Shown here: positions 1 through 8,482 of the stretch, one piece after another
Position numbering within the stretch: position 1 is the first letter of the stretch
Layout of the letters: each line of letters opens with the position of its first letter
NCBI RefSeq assembly: GCF_001571385.1
Contig: NZ_BCNW01000001.1
Location: 1,860,001 to 1,924,000 of the forward strand
Length of the DNA stretch: 64,000 nt
Source of the DNA: Methanofollis ethanolicus
GTDB lineage: Archaea > Halobacteriota > Methanomicrobia > Methanomicrobiales > Methanofollaceae
Direction: 5' to 3'
The notes under the pieces: model-generated
Told to the model about the DNA's origin: nothing
Databases searched by the model: none
Seen by the model: only the letters and a program-made list of their open reading frames with translations
Program-made: the position numbers and the translations under genes

Positions 1-393
1 CTCGTGGGCGCCTTCCTTTGCCGCCCTGTCGGCGAGGTCGTCGAAGTCATCTGTCCTCCCGTAGAACCCGTTGCCCAACCGGGCAATAGAAAGGACGGCA
101 CACCCGGTCTGGGGACGGGCAAGGCCGAAGACGAAATCGCAGTCGCCGACAAAGAGGTCATGGGTGACGACAAGGAGTGCGGGACCGGCATATTCTCCCA
201 TCTTTTTCATGAACAGGAGACGGCCGAGGACGGCGCCAGCGTCGTACTGGTTTCTTTCAGGGTGGTAACCGTTGATCAGGGCCTCGGCAGCGGCGTTATC
301 GACCGGCATGCCGAGGATCATCTCGATGCGCCTGGCCGTCGGCAACTGGAGGCCTGAGGGCACCTGATGATCCCATATAATCGTGACACCCAT
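1..393 (-). CDS. amzA: Archaemetzincin, N-terminal part (cut by window edge)
   Basis: Zinc metalloprotease of the archaemetzincin family; its cellular substrate is not known. The ATG is at 393 on the minus strand and 131 codons are visible before the window ends. The translation begins MGVTIIWDHQVPSGLQLP and contains HDLFVGDCDFVFGLARP and GCAVLSIARL, which are typical of the family. The last visible residues, KEGAHE, are the start of the catalytic HExxHxxGxxH motif, so the active site and the downstream Cys-rich zinc site lie outside the window. It is divergent from the UPF0146 gene with only 15 bp between the starts, so the promoters must overlap coding sequence. The family call is firm; completeness cannot be judged. 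Confidence 0.88.
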   Translation of the reverse strand, partial: MGVTIIWDHQVPSGLQLPTARRIEMILGMPVDNAAAEALINGYHPERNQYDAGAVLGRLLFMKKMGEYAGPALLVVTHDLFVGDCDFVFGLARPQTGCAVLSIARLGNGFYGRTDDFDDLADRAAKEGAHE

Positions 394-408
394 GGTACCT
401 AGATCATC

Positions 409-810
409 GTGGCATGTGAGTATAAACGTATTGAATCCTTAATCGGCGCCTATCTCTCGAAAAATTACCGGGATGTCATCGAGATCGGGATCGGCAGGAA
501 CACCGATGTCGCCGCGGCCTGCGCACGGGCGGGCCTCCGGGTCAGGGCGACGGACATCAGGCAGATCCCGCCTGTCGAGAGCGTGGAGGGCCGGGTGGAC
601 GATGTCTTCGACCCCGACTTCCCCTGGTACAGGGGGGCCGACCTCATCTATGCGGTGCGGCCGGGCGTGGAGATGGTGCCGTCGATGATCGACCTTGCCC
701 GGGCAGTCGGCTGCGACCTTATCGTCTACCACCTGGGCAACGAGATCTACCTGGACGGCGGGGAGGCCATCGACTGCGGCGTGGTCCTTCACAGGTACGT
801 GCGGGCCTGA
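409..810 (+). CDS. UPF0146 family protein
   Basis: Small archaeal protein of 133 residues with a Rossmann/methyltransferase-like fold signature: residues near 24-30 read EIGIGRN, followed by the second strand RATDI. These resemble the SAM-binding beginning of a methyltransferase, but the family (UPF0146) has no established activity. The start used is the GTG at 409, because no in-frame ATG precedes the conserved region; there is no clear ribosome-binding site, and the gene may be leaderless. The length matches the usual 125-135 residues. It is divergent from the archaemetzincin gene and convergent with rfcL, from which it is separated by a repeat element. Confidence 0.8.
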   Translation: MACEYKRIESLIGAYLSKNYRDVIEIGIGRNTDVAAACARAGLRVRATDIRQIPPVESVEGRVDDVFDPDFPWYRGADLIYAVRPGVEMVPSMIDLARAVGCDLIVYHLGNEIYLDGGEAIDCGVVLHRYVRA

Positions 811-950
811 GGGGGGTCGGCGCAAGAGAGGGGGCGGGAGGAAGTACCTGGAGGGGATGTAGGCTGTGGGAAATGTTCTTTTCTCTCCCCGATCTTTCCT
901 GAAAGTGGAGGGAACGAACGTCAGCGGTTCGAGAAAATTTTTGATTTTCG

Positions 951-1200
951 GGCTCTGCGAATTCCCGCTCTGGATGCCTGTGCCGGGGGGCTGCTGCCCC
1001 CCGGACCCCCTGCCATTACGATAGGGGCAGGGTTGGCATACTCCCTCTTCAAGATCTCCATTCTTTCTTCCCGGGGCCAATCCTGAGCGGGGGTCTGGGG
1101 GCGTAGTCCCCCAGTAAAAAAAAAGGGGAAGGCGGGGGTTCCGCTCTCCCTCCCAGCGATCACCGGGGAGACGATCGATCCGAACATGAGGATTCCGATA
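951..1200. repeat. GC-rich palindromic dispersed repeat, copy 1
   Basis: The 467-bp gap between the UPF0146 gene and rfcL (convergent 3' ends) holds no credible gene. From 951 (GGCTCTGCGAATTCCC, a variant terminal repeat) it carries a hairpin GGGGGGCTGCTGCCCCCC near 998-1015 and a second one, GGGGGCGTAGTCCCCC, near 1103-1118, followed by a GGGGAAGGCGG block. The order matches the copies at 40260 and 12354 and is the reverse complement of those at 40511 and 59725. The right end is degenerate and no flanking direct repeat is evident. Confidence 0.7.
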
Positions 1201-1277
1201 CAGCCCGTCAGTACACTTCAGAAGAGGAAAGAGGTGGCGAGGGCGCGTGTTCCCGCTCCGTGCATGACGACGTCCTG

Positions 1278-2648
1278 TCAGAAGGAGTCGAAGAGGGTTG
1301 CCTGGGTGGCGGCGGGTTTCTTCTCCTCCTCCGCGGGCGGGTCTTTCTCCGCGACAGGGGCCGGTGCCGGTTCGGGGGGGGCCTCCTCCTTCTTCGCTTC
1401 CTTCTTCTTTTTTGGTTTTTCTGCCGCCTTCATCTCCTTGATGATCGCCTTCGCCCGTTCCTTATCGTGGATGAAGAAGTTCAGTTCGTCGACATCGAGG
1501 GCGAGTTCCCGCGCAACAGGTTCGGGGTTCTCTTCCACGAGGAGGGTGATCAGGGTGAGGTACTCCTCCCTGATGGTGTGCTGGGGGAGGGAGAGGGAGC
1601 GGGAGAGTTTCTGCATCACCGACTCGCGCACCGCCTTCCCCTTTTTCGCTCCCCCCATCTTCCGCCAGCGGGAGGGGGGCATGATCCTGTCGTGGACACC
1701 GGCGCCGCAAGCCGCCACCTTGACGCCAAGGGTCATCATGGCACTGGCATATCTCCAGAGCATGTAGTACTGGCGGCGGTTGGTGAGGCCGAGCCACTCG
1801 TCGGCACGCGAGAGGGGGGCATATGCCCGGGCCACAGCCTTCCCGTCCTTCATCGCCGGCAGGTTCCCCTCGATCCACTGGACCATGGTGTCAGGGGTGT
1901 CCTGCACCTGCCTGGCCTTCGCCAGGAGTTCGTAGTCGGGTTTTCCCGAGAAGATGGCGGCGACGAGGTCGAAGATCGTCGACCGCTCGTCTTTCTGCGA
2001 GGTGGAGACGTCGCCGGCCTCGATCCTCTCCCTGCCCGCCCCCGCGGCGCAGAGCATGTTGACGGCGGCCCGGAGGTCGCCGCTCGCACTCTCGGCGATC
2101 TCGACCAGGGCGTCGTCACTGCAGGTGAGGCCCTCGGCCCCGCAGATCTCCCGCAGCCTCGGGACGATGGACCTGGCCTGCACGGCCCTGAACTGAACGG
2201 GTTCGCCGAGGGCCTTGACCTCCCGGGCAATGCCGTAGAGGTCGTTTGCGATGAGGAGGATCGGCTGGCGGGAGTTCTTGATGATGTCGATGATCGCCCG
2301 CGCCCCCCCGCGGTCGGCCGTGCCATGGAGGTTGTCGGCCTCGTCGAGGAGGATCAGTTTTCTCTCGGCACCGAGGAGGCTTGCAGTCGCGCTCGACGTG
2401 CCGGCGATACGGTCGAGGGCGGCCTTTGTCCGCTGGTCGCTGGCATTGAGTTCGACGATCTCCCAGCCCATGTCGTGGGCGAGGGCGTGAGCGCTGGACG
2501 TCTTTCCCACCCCGGGTTTCCCGTAGAGGATGAGGGGGGGGCTCCCCCTCGTCCACGACCTCGCCCATTCGTAGATCTGCCGCACGGCAGGGGCGTTTCC
2601 GACAAGGTCCTGCAGGGTCCGGGGTCGGTATTTCTCGGTCCAGTCCAT
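1278..2648 (-). CDS. rfcL: Replication factor C large subunit
   Basis: Large subunit of the archaeal clamp loader, which opens and loads PCNA onto primed DNA; 456 residues. AAA+ motifs are clear: Walker A GKPGVGKT (43-50), Walker B LILLDEAD (98-105). The C-terminus has a Lys/Glu/Pro-rich linker (about 400-445) and ends in QATLFDSF, a PCNA-interacting (PIP) box. The start chosen is the ATG at 2648 ([10 protein letters not shown], the usual RfcL start). A TATA-like CATATTTGA centred about 28 nt upstream suggests a leaderless mRNA; an upstream in-frame ATG at 2660 is less likely. The small subunit gene is not nearby. Divergent from the marker 2 gene. Confidence 0.95.
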   Translation of the reverse strand: MDWTEKYRPRTLQDLVGNAPAVRQIYEWARSWTRGSPPLILYGKPGVGKTSSAHALAHDMGWEIVELNASDQRTKAALDRIAGTSSATASLLGAERKLILLDEADNLHGTADRGGARAIIDIIKNSRQPILLIANDLYGIAREVKALGEPVQFRAVQARSIVPRLREICGAEGLTCSDDALVEIAESASGDLRAAVNMLCAAGAGRERIEAGDVSTSQKDERSTIFDLVAAIFSGKPDYELLAKARQVQDTPDTMVQWIEGNLPAMKDGKAVARAYAPLSRADEWLGLTNRRQYYMLWRYASAMMTLGVKVAACGAGVHDRIMPPSRWRKMGGAKKGKAVRESVMQKLSRSLSLPQHTIREEYLTLITLLVEENPEPVARELALDVDELNFFIHDKERAKAIIKEMKAAEKPKKKKEAKKEEAPPEPAPAPVAEKDPPAEEEKKPAATQATLFDSF

Positions 2649-2794
2649 ATGCAGGATCATAGGGAGGATGATCTCAAATATGCACTGGTGGGAGGGCGGC
2701 ACCCCGGCGGCCGGTGCTTTCCGAAAGCAATCAAATACATTATCTTTGATGAAACAGAGTATCTAGTAGCAGCTGAAAGGATGTTGATGTTATC

Positions 2795-3802
2795 GTGGTA
2801 GACAACTGTTCCCCTGATGCGGTCGCCAGATCGATCCGGGAATATGAGGGGGTGACGAGAAAGCGCGGCATCGGCGAGCTTATCGAATGCCTCAGGATAA
2901 ACGAACAGCCTAATGTTGTCGCATCCTTCGGGGAAGACGCAGCAGTGATCCGTCAGGACGACCTGGCCCTCCTCCTTGCGGCAGACGGCATCTGGAGCAA
3001 ACTCATGGAGGCCGACCCCTTCTGGGCCGGGTATTGCGCGGTGCTCGTGAACGTCCATGACATCGCCGCCATGGGCGGCACACCCCTCGCCATGGTCGAT
3101 GTCCTCTCTTTCAAGAACGGCGAACTCAGGAACGAGGTGACGAAGGGGATGCAGGCGGCGTCCCGCCAGTTCGGCGTGCCGATCGTTGGAGGGCACCTCC
3201 ACCCGGACACGCCCTATTCTGTCATCGATGTCGCCATTCTCGGGTCGATGCAGATCGACGACGTGATCTATTCGAGCAATGCCCGGACCGGCGACCGTGT
3301 CGTCGCTGCGATCGACCTGGACGGCCGGGTCCACCCCTCCTGCATGGCGAACTGGGACTCGGTGACGATGAAGTCCGACGAGACGGTGCGCCGGCAGATC
3401 CGCGTGATGCAGGAACTCGCCCAGAGGCATTTAGTGACTGCGGGGAAGGACATCTCGAACCCCGGCCTCATCGGCACTCTCGGCATGCTCCTCGAAGTCT
3501 CGCGGAAGGGTGCGGAACTCGAACTGGAGGCGATACCGCGACCAGACCTGAAGGCCCACAATCTCACCTTCGAGCAGTGGGTCAGGATGTACCCGGGCAT
3601 GGGCTTCATCCTCACCTGCCCGGACGAGAACACGGAGGAGGTCTGTCGTCTCTTCGAAGAGACGGGGATGACGGCCCGGCCAATCGGGTGGGTGAATGAC
3701 TCCAGTTCCCTGTCGGTGTCGTACGAGGGGGCCACCACCTCTGTCTTCGACCTGAAGCAGGATGGGATCATGCGGATCATTGACACGGCAAAACTGGTAT
3801 GA
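2795..3802 (+). CDS. Methanogenesis marker protein 2 (AIR synthase-related)
   Basis: A 335-residue protein of the PurM/SelD/ThiL-like superfamily, which bind ATP; the methanogen-specific branch is called methanogenesis marker 2 and its reaction is unknown. Family traits seen: GEDAAVIR near 46-53, the AADGIW acidic patch, HDIAAMGGTPLAMVDVLS (about 88-105) and VGGHLHPDTPYSV. The start is the GTG at 2795; a purine-rich stretch GAAAGG lies about 15 nt upstream, so the exact start is less certain. Its stop overlaps the ATG of the marker 4 gene (ATGA), so the two are probably co-translated. Confidence 0.88.
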   Translation: MVDNCSPDAVARSIREYEGVTRKRGIGELIECLRINEQPNVVASFGEDAAVIRQDDLALLLAADGIWSKLMEADPFWAGYCAVLVNVHDIAAMGGTPLAMVDVLSFKNGELRNEVTKGMQAASRQFGVPIVGGHLHPDTPYSVIDVAILGSMQIDDVIYSSNARTGDRVVAAIDLDGRVHPSCMANWDSVTMKSDETVRRQIRVMQELAQRHLVTAGKDISNPGLIGTLGMLLEVSRKGAELELEAIPRPDLKAHNLTFEQWVRMYPGMGFILTCPDENTEEVCRLFEETGMTARPIGWVNDSSSLSVSYEGATTSVFDLKQDGIMRIIDTAKLV

Positions 3803-4539
3803 TCATCGGTATCGGTGTCGGGGGGGAGCCGGAAAAGGTGGCGCGGACGGCGGCGCGCGTGGGAGACCGGGTGCGGCTCGTCTGTTACTGCCGGCCGGGC
3901 GTGATGGCCGGGTACGAGACCGAGTGCCGGGAGAGCGACTGTCCTGAAGAGGCGCTCGTCGCCGACCTGATGGCAGGAAAGATCGACGGTGCGGTGCGGG
4001 GGACTCTGCCGGCCAATGAGACACTCAGGTGCCTGAAAAGGGCCTGCCATACCGATCACCTGGAGAGGGTGGCACTCCTGGAAACGGCTGACGGGGTGCA
4101 GTTCCTCCTCGCCCCGGTGGGCGTGGACGAGGGCTGGACGGTCGCAGAAAAACTCGCCTTCGTGACGAAGGCGCGGGATATTGCCCGGTCGTTTGGTCTC
4201 TCCGAGCGCGTCGCGGTCCTTTCGGGGGGGAGGTTCGGCGATGTCGGCCGCCACCCGGCGGTCGACAGGTCTCTTGCCGATGCCGAACTCGTGGCCCGCC
4301 TCGGCAACGCGGAGCACTGCGAGATCCTGATCGAGGAGGCGGTCAGGCGGTGCGGGGTGATCATCGCCCCAGACGGGATATCGGGGAACCTGATCTTCCG
4401 CACTCTGACCTTCCTCGGGAAGGGATCCGGGCATGGGGCGCCGGTGGTCAATATCGACAGAATTTTCGTGGATACCTCGCGCGCCTCTCCCGACTACACG
4501 AGTGCGGTTCTCCTCGCCGCGTCGATGGGCGACCGGTAA
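3799..4539 (+). CDS. mtxX: Methanogenesis marker protein 4 / MtxX family
   Basis: A 246-residue protein of the MtxX/methanogenesis marker 4 family, restricted to methanogens and annotated as a putative methyltransferase-related protein; the true role is unsettled. It resembles phosphate acyltransferase-type folds, with conserved VLSGGRFGDVGRH (about 141-153), IIAPDGISGNLIFRTLTFLGKGSGHGAP (about 186-213) and a C-terminal TSRASPDYTSAVLLA. It starts with an ATGA overlap on the marker 2 gene, arguing for one operon. T-rich tracts right after the stop (about 4540-4570) look like an archaeal terminator. Confidence 0.85.
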   Translation: MIIGIGVGGEPEKVARTAARVGDRVRLVCYCRPGVMAGYETECRESDCPEEALVADLMAGKIDGAVRGTLPANETLRCLKRACHTDHLERVALLETADGVQFLLAPVGVDEGWTVAEKLAFVTKARDIARSFGLSERVAVLSGGRFGDVGRHPAVDRSLADAELVARLGNAEHCEILIEEAVRRCGVIIAPDGISGNLIFRTLTFLGKGSGHGAPVVNIDRIFVDTSRASPDYTSAVLLAASMGDR

Positions 4540-4684
4540 AAAACGTATTTTTGAACTGTTTTTCCAATAATTCCCGATTATAATCGTTATTTATTTTGGA
4601 GCACGATCTGCGATGCAAAATCCACCTCCCCGATAAATCCCCCCCCAAACACCCATCGAAAGCCTTACCGGCGGCATCGTTACG

Positions 4685-4730
4685 AAACCCTTAAATAGTC
4701 TTCGAGAAACTGATAATTTAGAGGTAATTA
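4685..4730 (+). promoter_or_regulatory. Histone gene promoter and ribosome-binding site
   Basis: A TATA box TTAAATA at 4691-4697 is preceded by a purine-rich BRE-like CGAAA at 4683-4687. GAGGT at 4721-4725 is an 8-nt-spaced Shine-Dalgarno site for the ATG at 4734. This is one of the clearest leadered promoters in the window. Confidence 0.75.
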
Positions 4731-4733
4731 GAC

Positions 4734-4940
4734 ATGGCAGACTTACCTATTGCAGCGGTTGTCAGAATCGCAAAGAAGAACGGTGCTGAGAGAGTTGGAA
4801 GCGATGCAGCTGCGGCCCTTGTCGCAAAGGCTGAGGCCTACATCGCCAACCTGACCAAGGAAGCAAACCGCCTTGCCCAGCACGCTGGCCGCAAGACGAT
4901 CAAGGAAGAGGATGTTGAACTCGCGGCAAAGTCCGCCTGA
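4734..4940 (+). CDS. Archaeal histone
   Basis: A 68-residue histone-fold protein of the HMf/HTz type that dimerises and wraps DNA. The sequence runs from MADLPIAAVVRIAKKNGAER through the long central helix to AGRKTIKEEDVELAAKSA, with the canonical RKTI motif in loop 2 for DNA contact. No tail extends beyond the fold. It has its own promoter, is monocistronic, and is followed by a pyrimidine-rich tract (4942-4972) that probably terminates transcription. Beyond it lies a 1.3-kb gene-free region filled with repeats. Confidence 0.96.
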   Translation: MADLPIAAVVRIAKKNGAERVGSDAAAALVAKAEAYIANLTKEANRLAQHAGRKTIKEEDVELAAKSA

Positions 4941-5154
4941 GTTCTCCCTCTTTTCTCGTAGTCTCTATTCCTCGAAACCCCGGATGCGGGGTCTTTTGTG
5001 TCCGTCGTCGGTCTACCTCAATGCTGTCGGGAGAGCGTGCGCTCCGTCCGGCACAAGCTGCGAGTGCGGATGAACCTGACGCCGATCTGGCGCGACGGGA
5101 TCCAGGACCGAGGACTGAAAATCTCGATCGAAGAAAAAAAGATCTGGAAAATTC

Positions 5155-5215
5155 CTGTTCCGGCGTGCCTGTGCCGGGGGGCTGCTGTTCGAAAACCTAC
5201 GGTCACCGGCAAATC
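5155..5215. repeat. Truncated copy of the palindromic repeat
   Basis: GCCTGTGCCGGGGGGCTGCTG matches the beginning of the copy at 951-1015, but the sequence then switches to unrelated bases containing a small hairpin (AAATCAAAGATTTG). It sits just upstream of the composite element at 5224 and looks like an older copy cut by it. Confidence 0.5.
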
Positions 5216-5223
5216 AAAGATTT

Positions 5224-5773
5224 GTCAGAACGGCCCTGTAGAATTCCTCCTACATAGATTGATAGTGTATGCTGATCCTCTGCCTTCCCCTTCCCGTTCG
5301 CCGGGGGACTTTTGCCCCCGGACCCCCGCGCGAGGATTGGTCCCGGGAAAAAAGGATCGGAGTTCTGGAGGATTATGTCATCCCTGCCTCTATCGTAATG
5401 GCAGGGGGTATGGGGGGCGGCAGCCCCCCGGACCAGGCGCTTATGAACAGAATTTTCTCCTATCGCTTCAGGACGTACTTTCCCGCGAGGGTTTACCATG
5501 AAAATGATCCCGAAGAACGTCTCTCCGGGTTTGCACGAGACTCTGACTCTCATCGAGCATCCCCTTTCAGAGATGGGAGGTCCGCATCTGCCTTCCCGGC
5601 CCTATCGCATTGCGGGGGTCCGGGGGCAACGAGAAGACCGAAGGTCTTCGAGGTAGTCCCCCGGCGCGAGCGTGGGGGAAGGCATGTTGACCAGCAGACC
5701 ACAAAAAACAATTTTCATCGCGTATGCTTGAGTTCCCCGAGACTCATGCCCGATTCTACAGAGCCGTCAGAAC
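5224..5773. mobile_element. MITE-like composite repeat with perfect 8-bp target duplication
   Basis: An element of 534 bp (5232-5765) begins with GGCCCTGTAGAATTCC and ends with CGATTCTACAGAGCC, which are imperfect inverted copies. It is flanked immediately on both sides by GTCAGAAC (5224-5231 and 5766-5773), a perfect 8-bp direct repeat. Inside are a unit nearly identical to those at 40511 and 59725 (hairpins CGGGGGACTTTTGCCCCCG and GGGGGGCGGCAGCCCCCC) and, in opposite orientation, a second half-unit (about 5570-5690) carrying a nested hairpin. No transposase is encoded, so movement would need a helper in trans. Confidence 0.82.
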
Positions 5774-6264
5774 GGGAAAATCTTCGATTTTCCCGTATTT
5801 CTCAAGCTCGCTTTGCTCGCACTCCCCACCCTCTGCCATGAGGATAGGGACGAGATGGTTATTTCCCTCCTCTGAATATCCTGTTCTGTCTTCCCGGGTT
5901 CTATCCTACGTAGGGGATCCGGGGGTGAAACCCCGGCGGACTGTATGGGAAAGGCAGCGGACCCGCGCGTTCCCTCATGGGATCAGAGTTACATTGACCC
6001 GAGCACGGGGTTTGCCATGAAACACCCGTCATGCAGTATGCCTGAGACATTCTCCCGACTCATGCCCGATTCTCCAGAGCCGAAAAAGAGATCTCCGACA
6101 CACCACCGACGGTTCGGACCCATAGCAGTCAGGCCGGCGTCACTGCCGCACACAGAGCCTCGCAAACCCACTCTGCTGCGGGATCTGGCTCCCCCATGGG
6201 GCAGACGGTAAAATGGCAGGAAACACCCTCTAGGTGCAGCAAAAAAGAAAGTGGTCTCAGAGAC
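5774..6264. repeat. Degenerate repeat units downstream of histone and hisB
   Basis: This is the rest of the convergent histone/hisB gap. It contains a hairpin GGGAAAATCTTCGATTTTCCC (the nested module), followed by GCTCGCTTTGCTCGC, then a unit with CGGGGGTGAAACCCCGG (about 5917-5935). A 25-bp near-copy of the preceding element's end (GACTCATGCCCGATTCT..CAGAGCC) recurs at about 6050-6078. No reading frame in this stretch looks coding. Confidence 0.55.
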
Positions 6265-6846
6265 CTATAGCGTGCCCTTGGTGCTCGGCACGCCGCTCCG
6301 CCGCGGGTCGACCGCCACGGCCTTCGCAAGGGCGATGCCGAAGGCCTTGAAGATCGCTTCGGCCATGTGGTGGTCGTTCCGCCCGTAGAACCTGATGTGG
6401 GCCGTGATCCCGGCACGGGTGCAGAGGCTATAAAAGAAGTGCTCGAAGAGGGTCGTGTCGATCCCGCCGACCGCGGGGCTGTTGAAGTCGCCGGTGAAGA
6501 CCAGGTAGCCCCTCCCGCCGACATCGACCGCAACATCAGCGAGGGCCTCGTCCATCGGCACCGCCACGTCCGCAAAACGGGTGATGCCGCTGCCGTCCCC
6601 CACCGCCTCCTTGAGGGCCATGCCGAGGACGATCCCGAGGTCCTCCACCAGGTGGTGGGCGTCCACCTCCAGGTCGCCCTTCGCACGGATGGAGAGGCCG
6701 AAACCCCCGTGCCGTGCAAAAGAATTGAGCATGTGGTCCATGAAGGGGAGGCCGGTGGCGATATCGGCGCCCCCCTCCCCGTCCAGCGCGATGCTCAGGC
6801 CTATCTTCGTCTCCTTCGTCTCCCGTCTGACTTCTCCCATCCTCAT
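6265..6846 (-). CDS. hisB: Imidazoleglycerol-phosphate dehydratase
   Basis: Sixth step of histidine biosynthesis: dehydrates imidazoleglycerol phosphate to imidazole acetol phosphate. 193 residues, the size of the monofunctional enzyme. The manganese-binding histidine motifs are present: [13 protein letters not shown] (about 37-49), [11 protein letters not shown] (about 62-72), [11 protein letters not shown] and the second [12 protein letters not shown] (about 158-169). The ATG overlaps the hisA stop (ATGA), so it is the last gene of hisG-hisA-hisB. No phosphatase domain is fused. The 3' end faces the repeat-filled region after the histone gene. Confidence 0.96.
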   Translation of the reverse strand: MRMGEVRRETKETKIGLSIALDGEGGADIATGLPFMDHMLNSFARHGGFGLSIRAKGDLEVDAHHLVEDLGIVLGMALKEAVGDGSGITRFADVAVPMDEALADVAVDVGGRGYLVFTGDFNSPAVGGIDTTLFEHFFYSLCTRAGITAHIRFYGRNDHHMAEAIFKAFGIALAKAVAVDPRRSGVPSTKGTL

Positions 6847-7559
6847 TGTGCTGCCTCCCGTGCCTCTCTGATCGTGATCTTCCCGCTGTACAGGGCCGAA
6901 CCGAGCACCACCCCCGAGACGCCGAGGTCCCGGAGTATCCTCACGTCGGCCGGCGTCGTCACCCCGCCAGCCACAACGACCGGGAGATCGGTGTGCTCCA
7001 GAAGGTGCCTGACCGGTTCGGGGTCGATCCCACGGCAGAGCCCCTCCACACTCACGTTCGTGAAGAGCAGAGACCCGGCACCGAGCATCTCGAAATGTTC
7101 GGCCCAGGAGAGGTAATCGCCCGCCTCCTCCTCCCAGCCCTCGATGACGACCCGGCCGCCGCGGGCGTCCACCCCGGCCATTACCTGCTCAGGCCCGAAC
7201 TCCAGGGAGAGGTCGCGGACGATCTCGGGTTCCCTGACCGCGACTGTTCCCAGGATCACACGGCCGACGCCGATCTCCAGCCAGGCCCGTGCGTCCTCGC
7301 GGCTCCTGATACCACCGCCGAGTTCGACGAAGACGCCTGTCTCCTGGATCAGTTCCCGGATCTCGCGTACATTCGCCTGCGCGCTGCCAAAGGCGCCGTC
7401 CAGGTTGATCACGTGGAGGGCGTCGGCCCCGGCGTCGAGCCAGCGCCGCGCATTTTCAAGAGGCGTTCCGTAGGCGACCGCACTCTCTCGTTTGCCCTGC
7501 ACCAGCTGGACACACTGGCCATTGAGGATATCGACTGCGGGAAAGACCATCATAGGCAC
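6843..7559 (-). CDS. hisA: ProFAR isomerase
   Basis: Isomerises ProFAR to PRFAR in histidine biosynthesis; a half-barrel-duplicated TIM barrel of 238 residues. Seen: [15 protein letters not shown] with the catalytic Asp in the first strand, [22 protein letters not shown] and the second-half phosphate loop [12 protein letters not shown] plus [11 protein letters not shown]. The GTG at 7559 is used because GGATGATC in the hisG end lies about 5 nt before it; ATG codons at 7553 and 7550 are alternatives. It directly follows the hisG stop and overlaps hisB by 4 nt. Confidence 0.95.
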   Translation of the reverse strand: MPMMVFPAVDILNGQCVQLVQGKRESAVAYGTPLENARRWLDAGADALHVINLDGAFGSAQANVREIRELIQETGVFVELGGGIRSREDARAWLEIGVGRVILGTVAVREPEIVRDLSLEFGPEQVMAGVDARGGRVVIEGWEEEAGDYLSWAEHFEMLGAGSLLFTNVSVEGLCRGIDPEPVRHLLEHTDLPVVVAGGVTTPADVRILRDLGVSGVVLGSALYSGKITIREAREAAQ

Positions 7560-8432
7560 TCAGGGGATCATCCTTTCGATCGACATCACCAGGATGTCGC
7601 GGGCGCCGGCCCTCTTGAGCTGGGTGATCAACTGGTAGACGCACTCCTCCTTGACGACCGCGTGCACGGCCACAAGGCCCTCCCTCGACGCCACGTCCAT
7701 GACGGTCGGGCCGCCGAGGCCCGGGAGGACGCTCTCGATCTCAGGCAGGGCGTCCCTGTGGGCGTTCATCATGATATAGCACTGCCCCTTCGCCCGCAGC
7801 ACGCTCTCCAGGGCCAGGAGCACCTCCTGGATCTTCTCCCTCTTCTTGGTGCGTGAGGCCGGGTTTGCGATGACGAGAGTGCTCGACCTCAGCACCTCGC
7901 CGAGGATGCGCAGCCTGTTCGTCTGGAGGGTGGTACCGGTGCTCGTCAGGTCGACGATGGCGTCGGCGATCCCGAGATAGGGCGTCGCCTCGCAGGCACC
8001 ACCGACCGGGACGACAGATATCGAGATACCCTGCTTCTCGAAGAAGGTCTTCGTGATTGTCGGGAACTCGGTCGCCACCTTCGCCCCGGCAAGGTCGGCA
8101 TACTCCTTCACCTTCGCGTCCTCGGGCACGGCCACCACCAGGGTCGCCCCGCCCATCTTCAGGTCGAGGAGTTCGTCGACGACGGAGCCGCGCTCCATCA
8201 CCATGTCACGGCCGGTGATGCCGATATCCGCGGCGCCGTTCGCCACATATTCGGGGATGTCGATCGGGCGGGCAAAGAGCACCTCGATCTCGGGGTCCAC
8301 CGTCTTTGCGATGAGCTTGCGCTCGCCGCCGTCGATGAGGTGGATCCCGCTCTTCTCCACGAGGTCCCTGATAGGTTGTGCAATCCGTCCTTTATTCGGG
8401 ATTGCAAGACGTATACGGATAGGATCAGTCAT
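7560..8432 (-). CDS. hisG: ATP phosphoribosyltransferase (long form)
   Basis: First and regulated step of histidine synthesis, joining ATP and PRPP. At 290 residues it is the long, HisZ-independent form: a periplasmic-binding-protein-like catalytic part (LAIPNKGRI, GITGRDM near 73-79, DLTSTGTTL with the PRPP-binding loop near 161-169) and a C-terminal ACT-like regulatory domain from about 212 that senses histidine. The ATG at 8432 is preceded by GGGAGAG, a usable ribosome-binding site. Methionine adenosyltransferase ends 50 bp upstream on the same strand, but the histidine genes may have their own promoter. Confidence 0.95.
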   Translation of the reverse strand: MTDPIRIRLAIPNKGRIAQPIRDLVEKSGIHLIDGGERKLIAKTVDPEIEVLFARPIDIPEYVANGAADIGITGRDMVMERGSVVDELLDLKMGGATLVVAVPEDAKVKEYADLAGAKVATEFPTITKTFFEKQGISISVVPVGGACEATPYLGIADAIVDLTSTGTTLQTNRLRILGEVLRSSTLVIANPASRTKKREKIQEVLLALESVLRAKGQCYIMMNAHRDALPEIESVLPGLGGPTVMDVASREGLVAVHAVVKEECVYQLITQLKRAGARDILVMSIERMIP

Positions 8433-8482
8433 CTATTCTCTCCCTGAAGGGATGGGAAATGTGTACGCAAAAAATGATCGGT

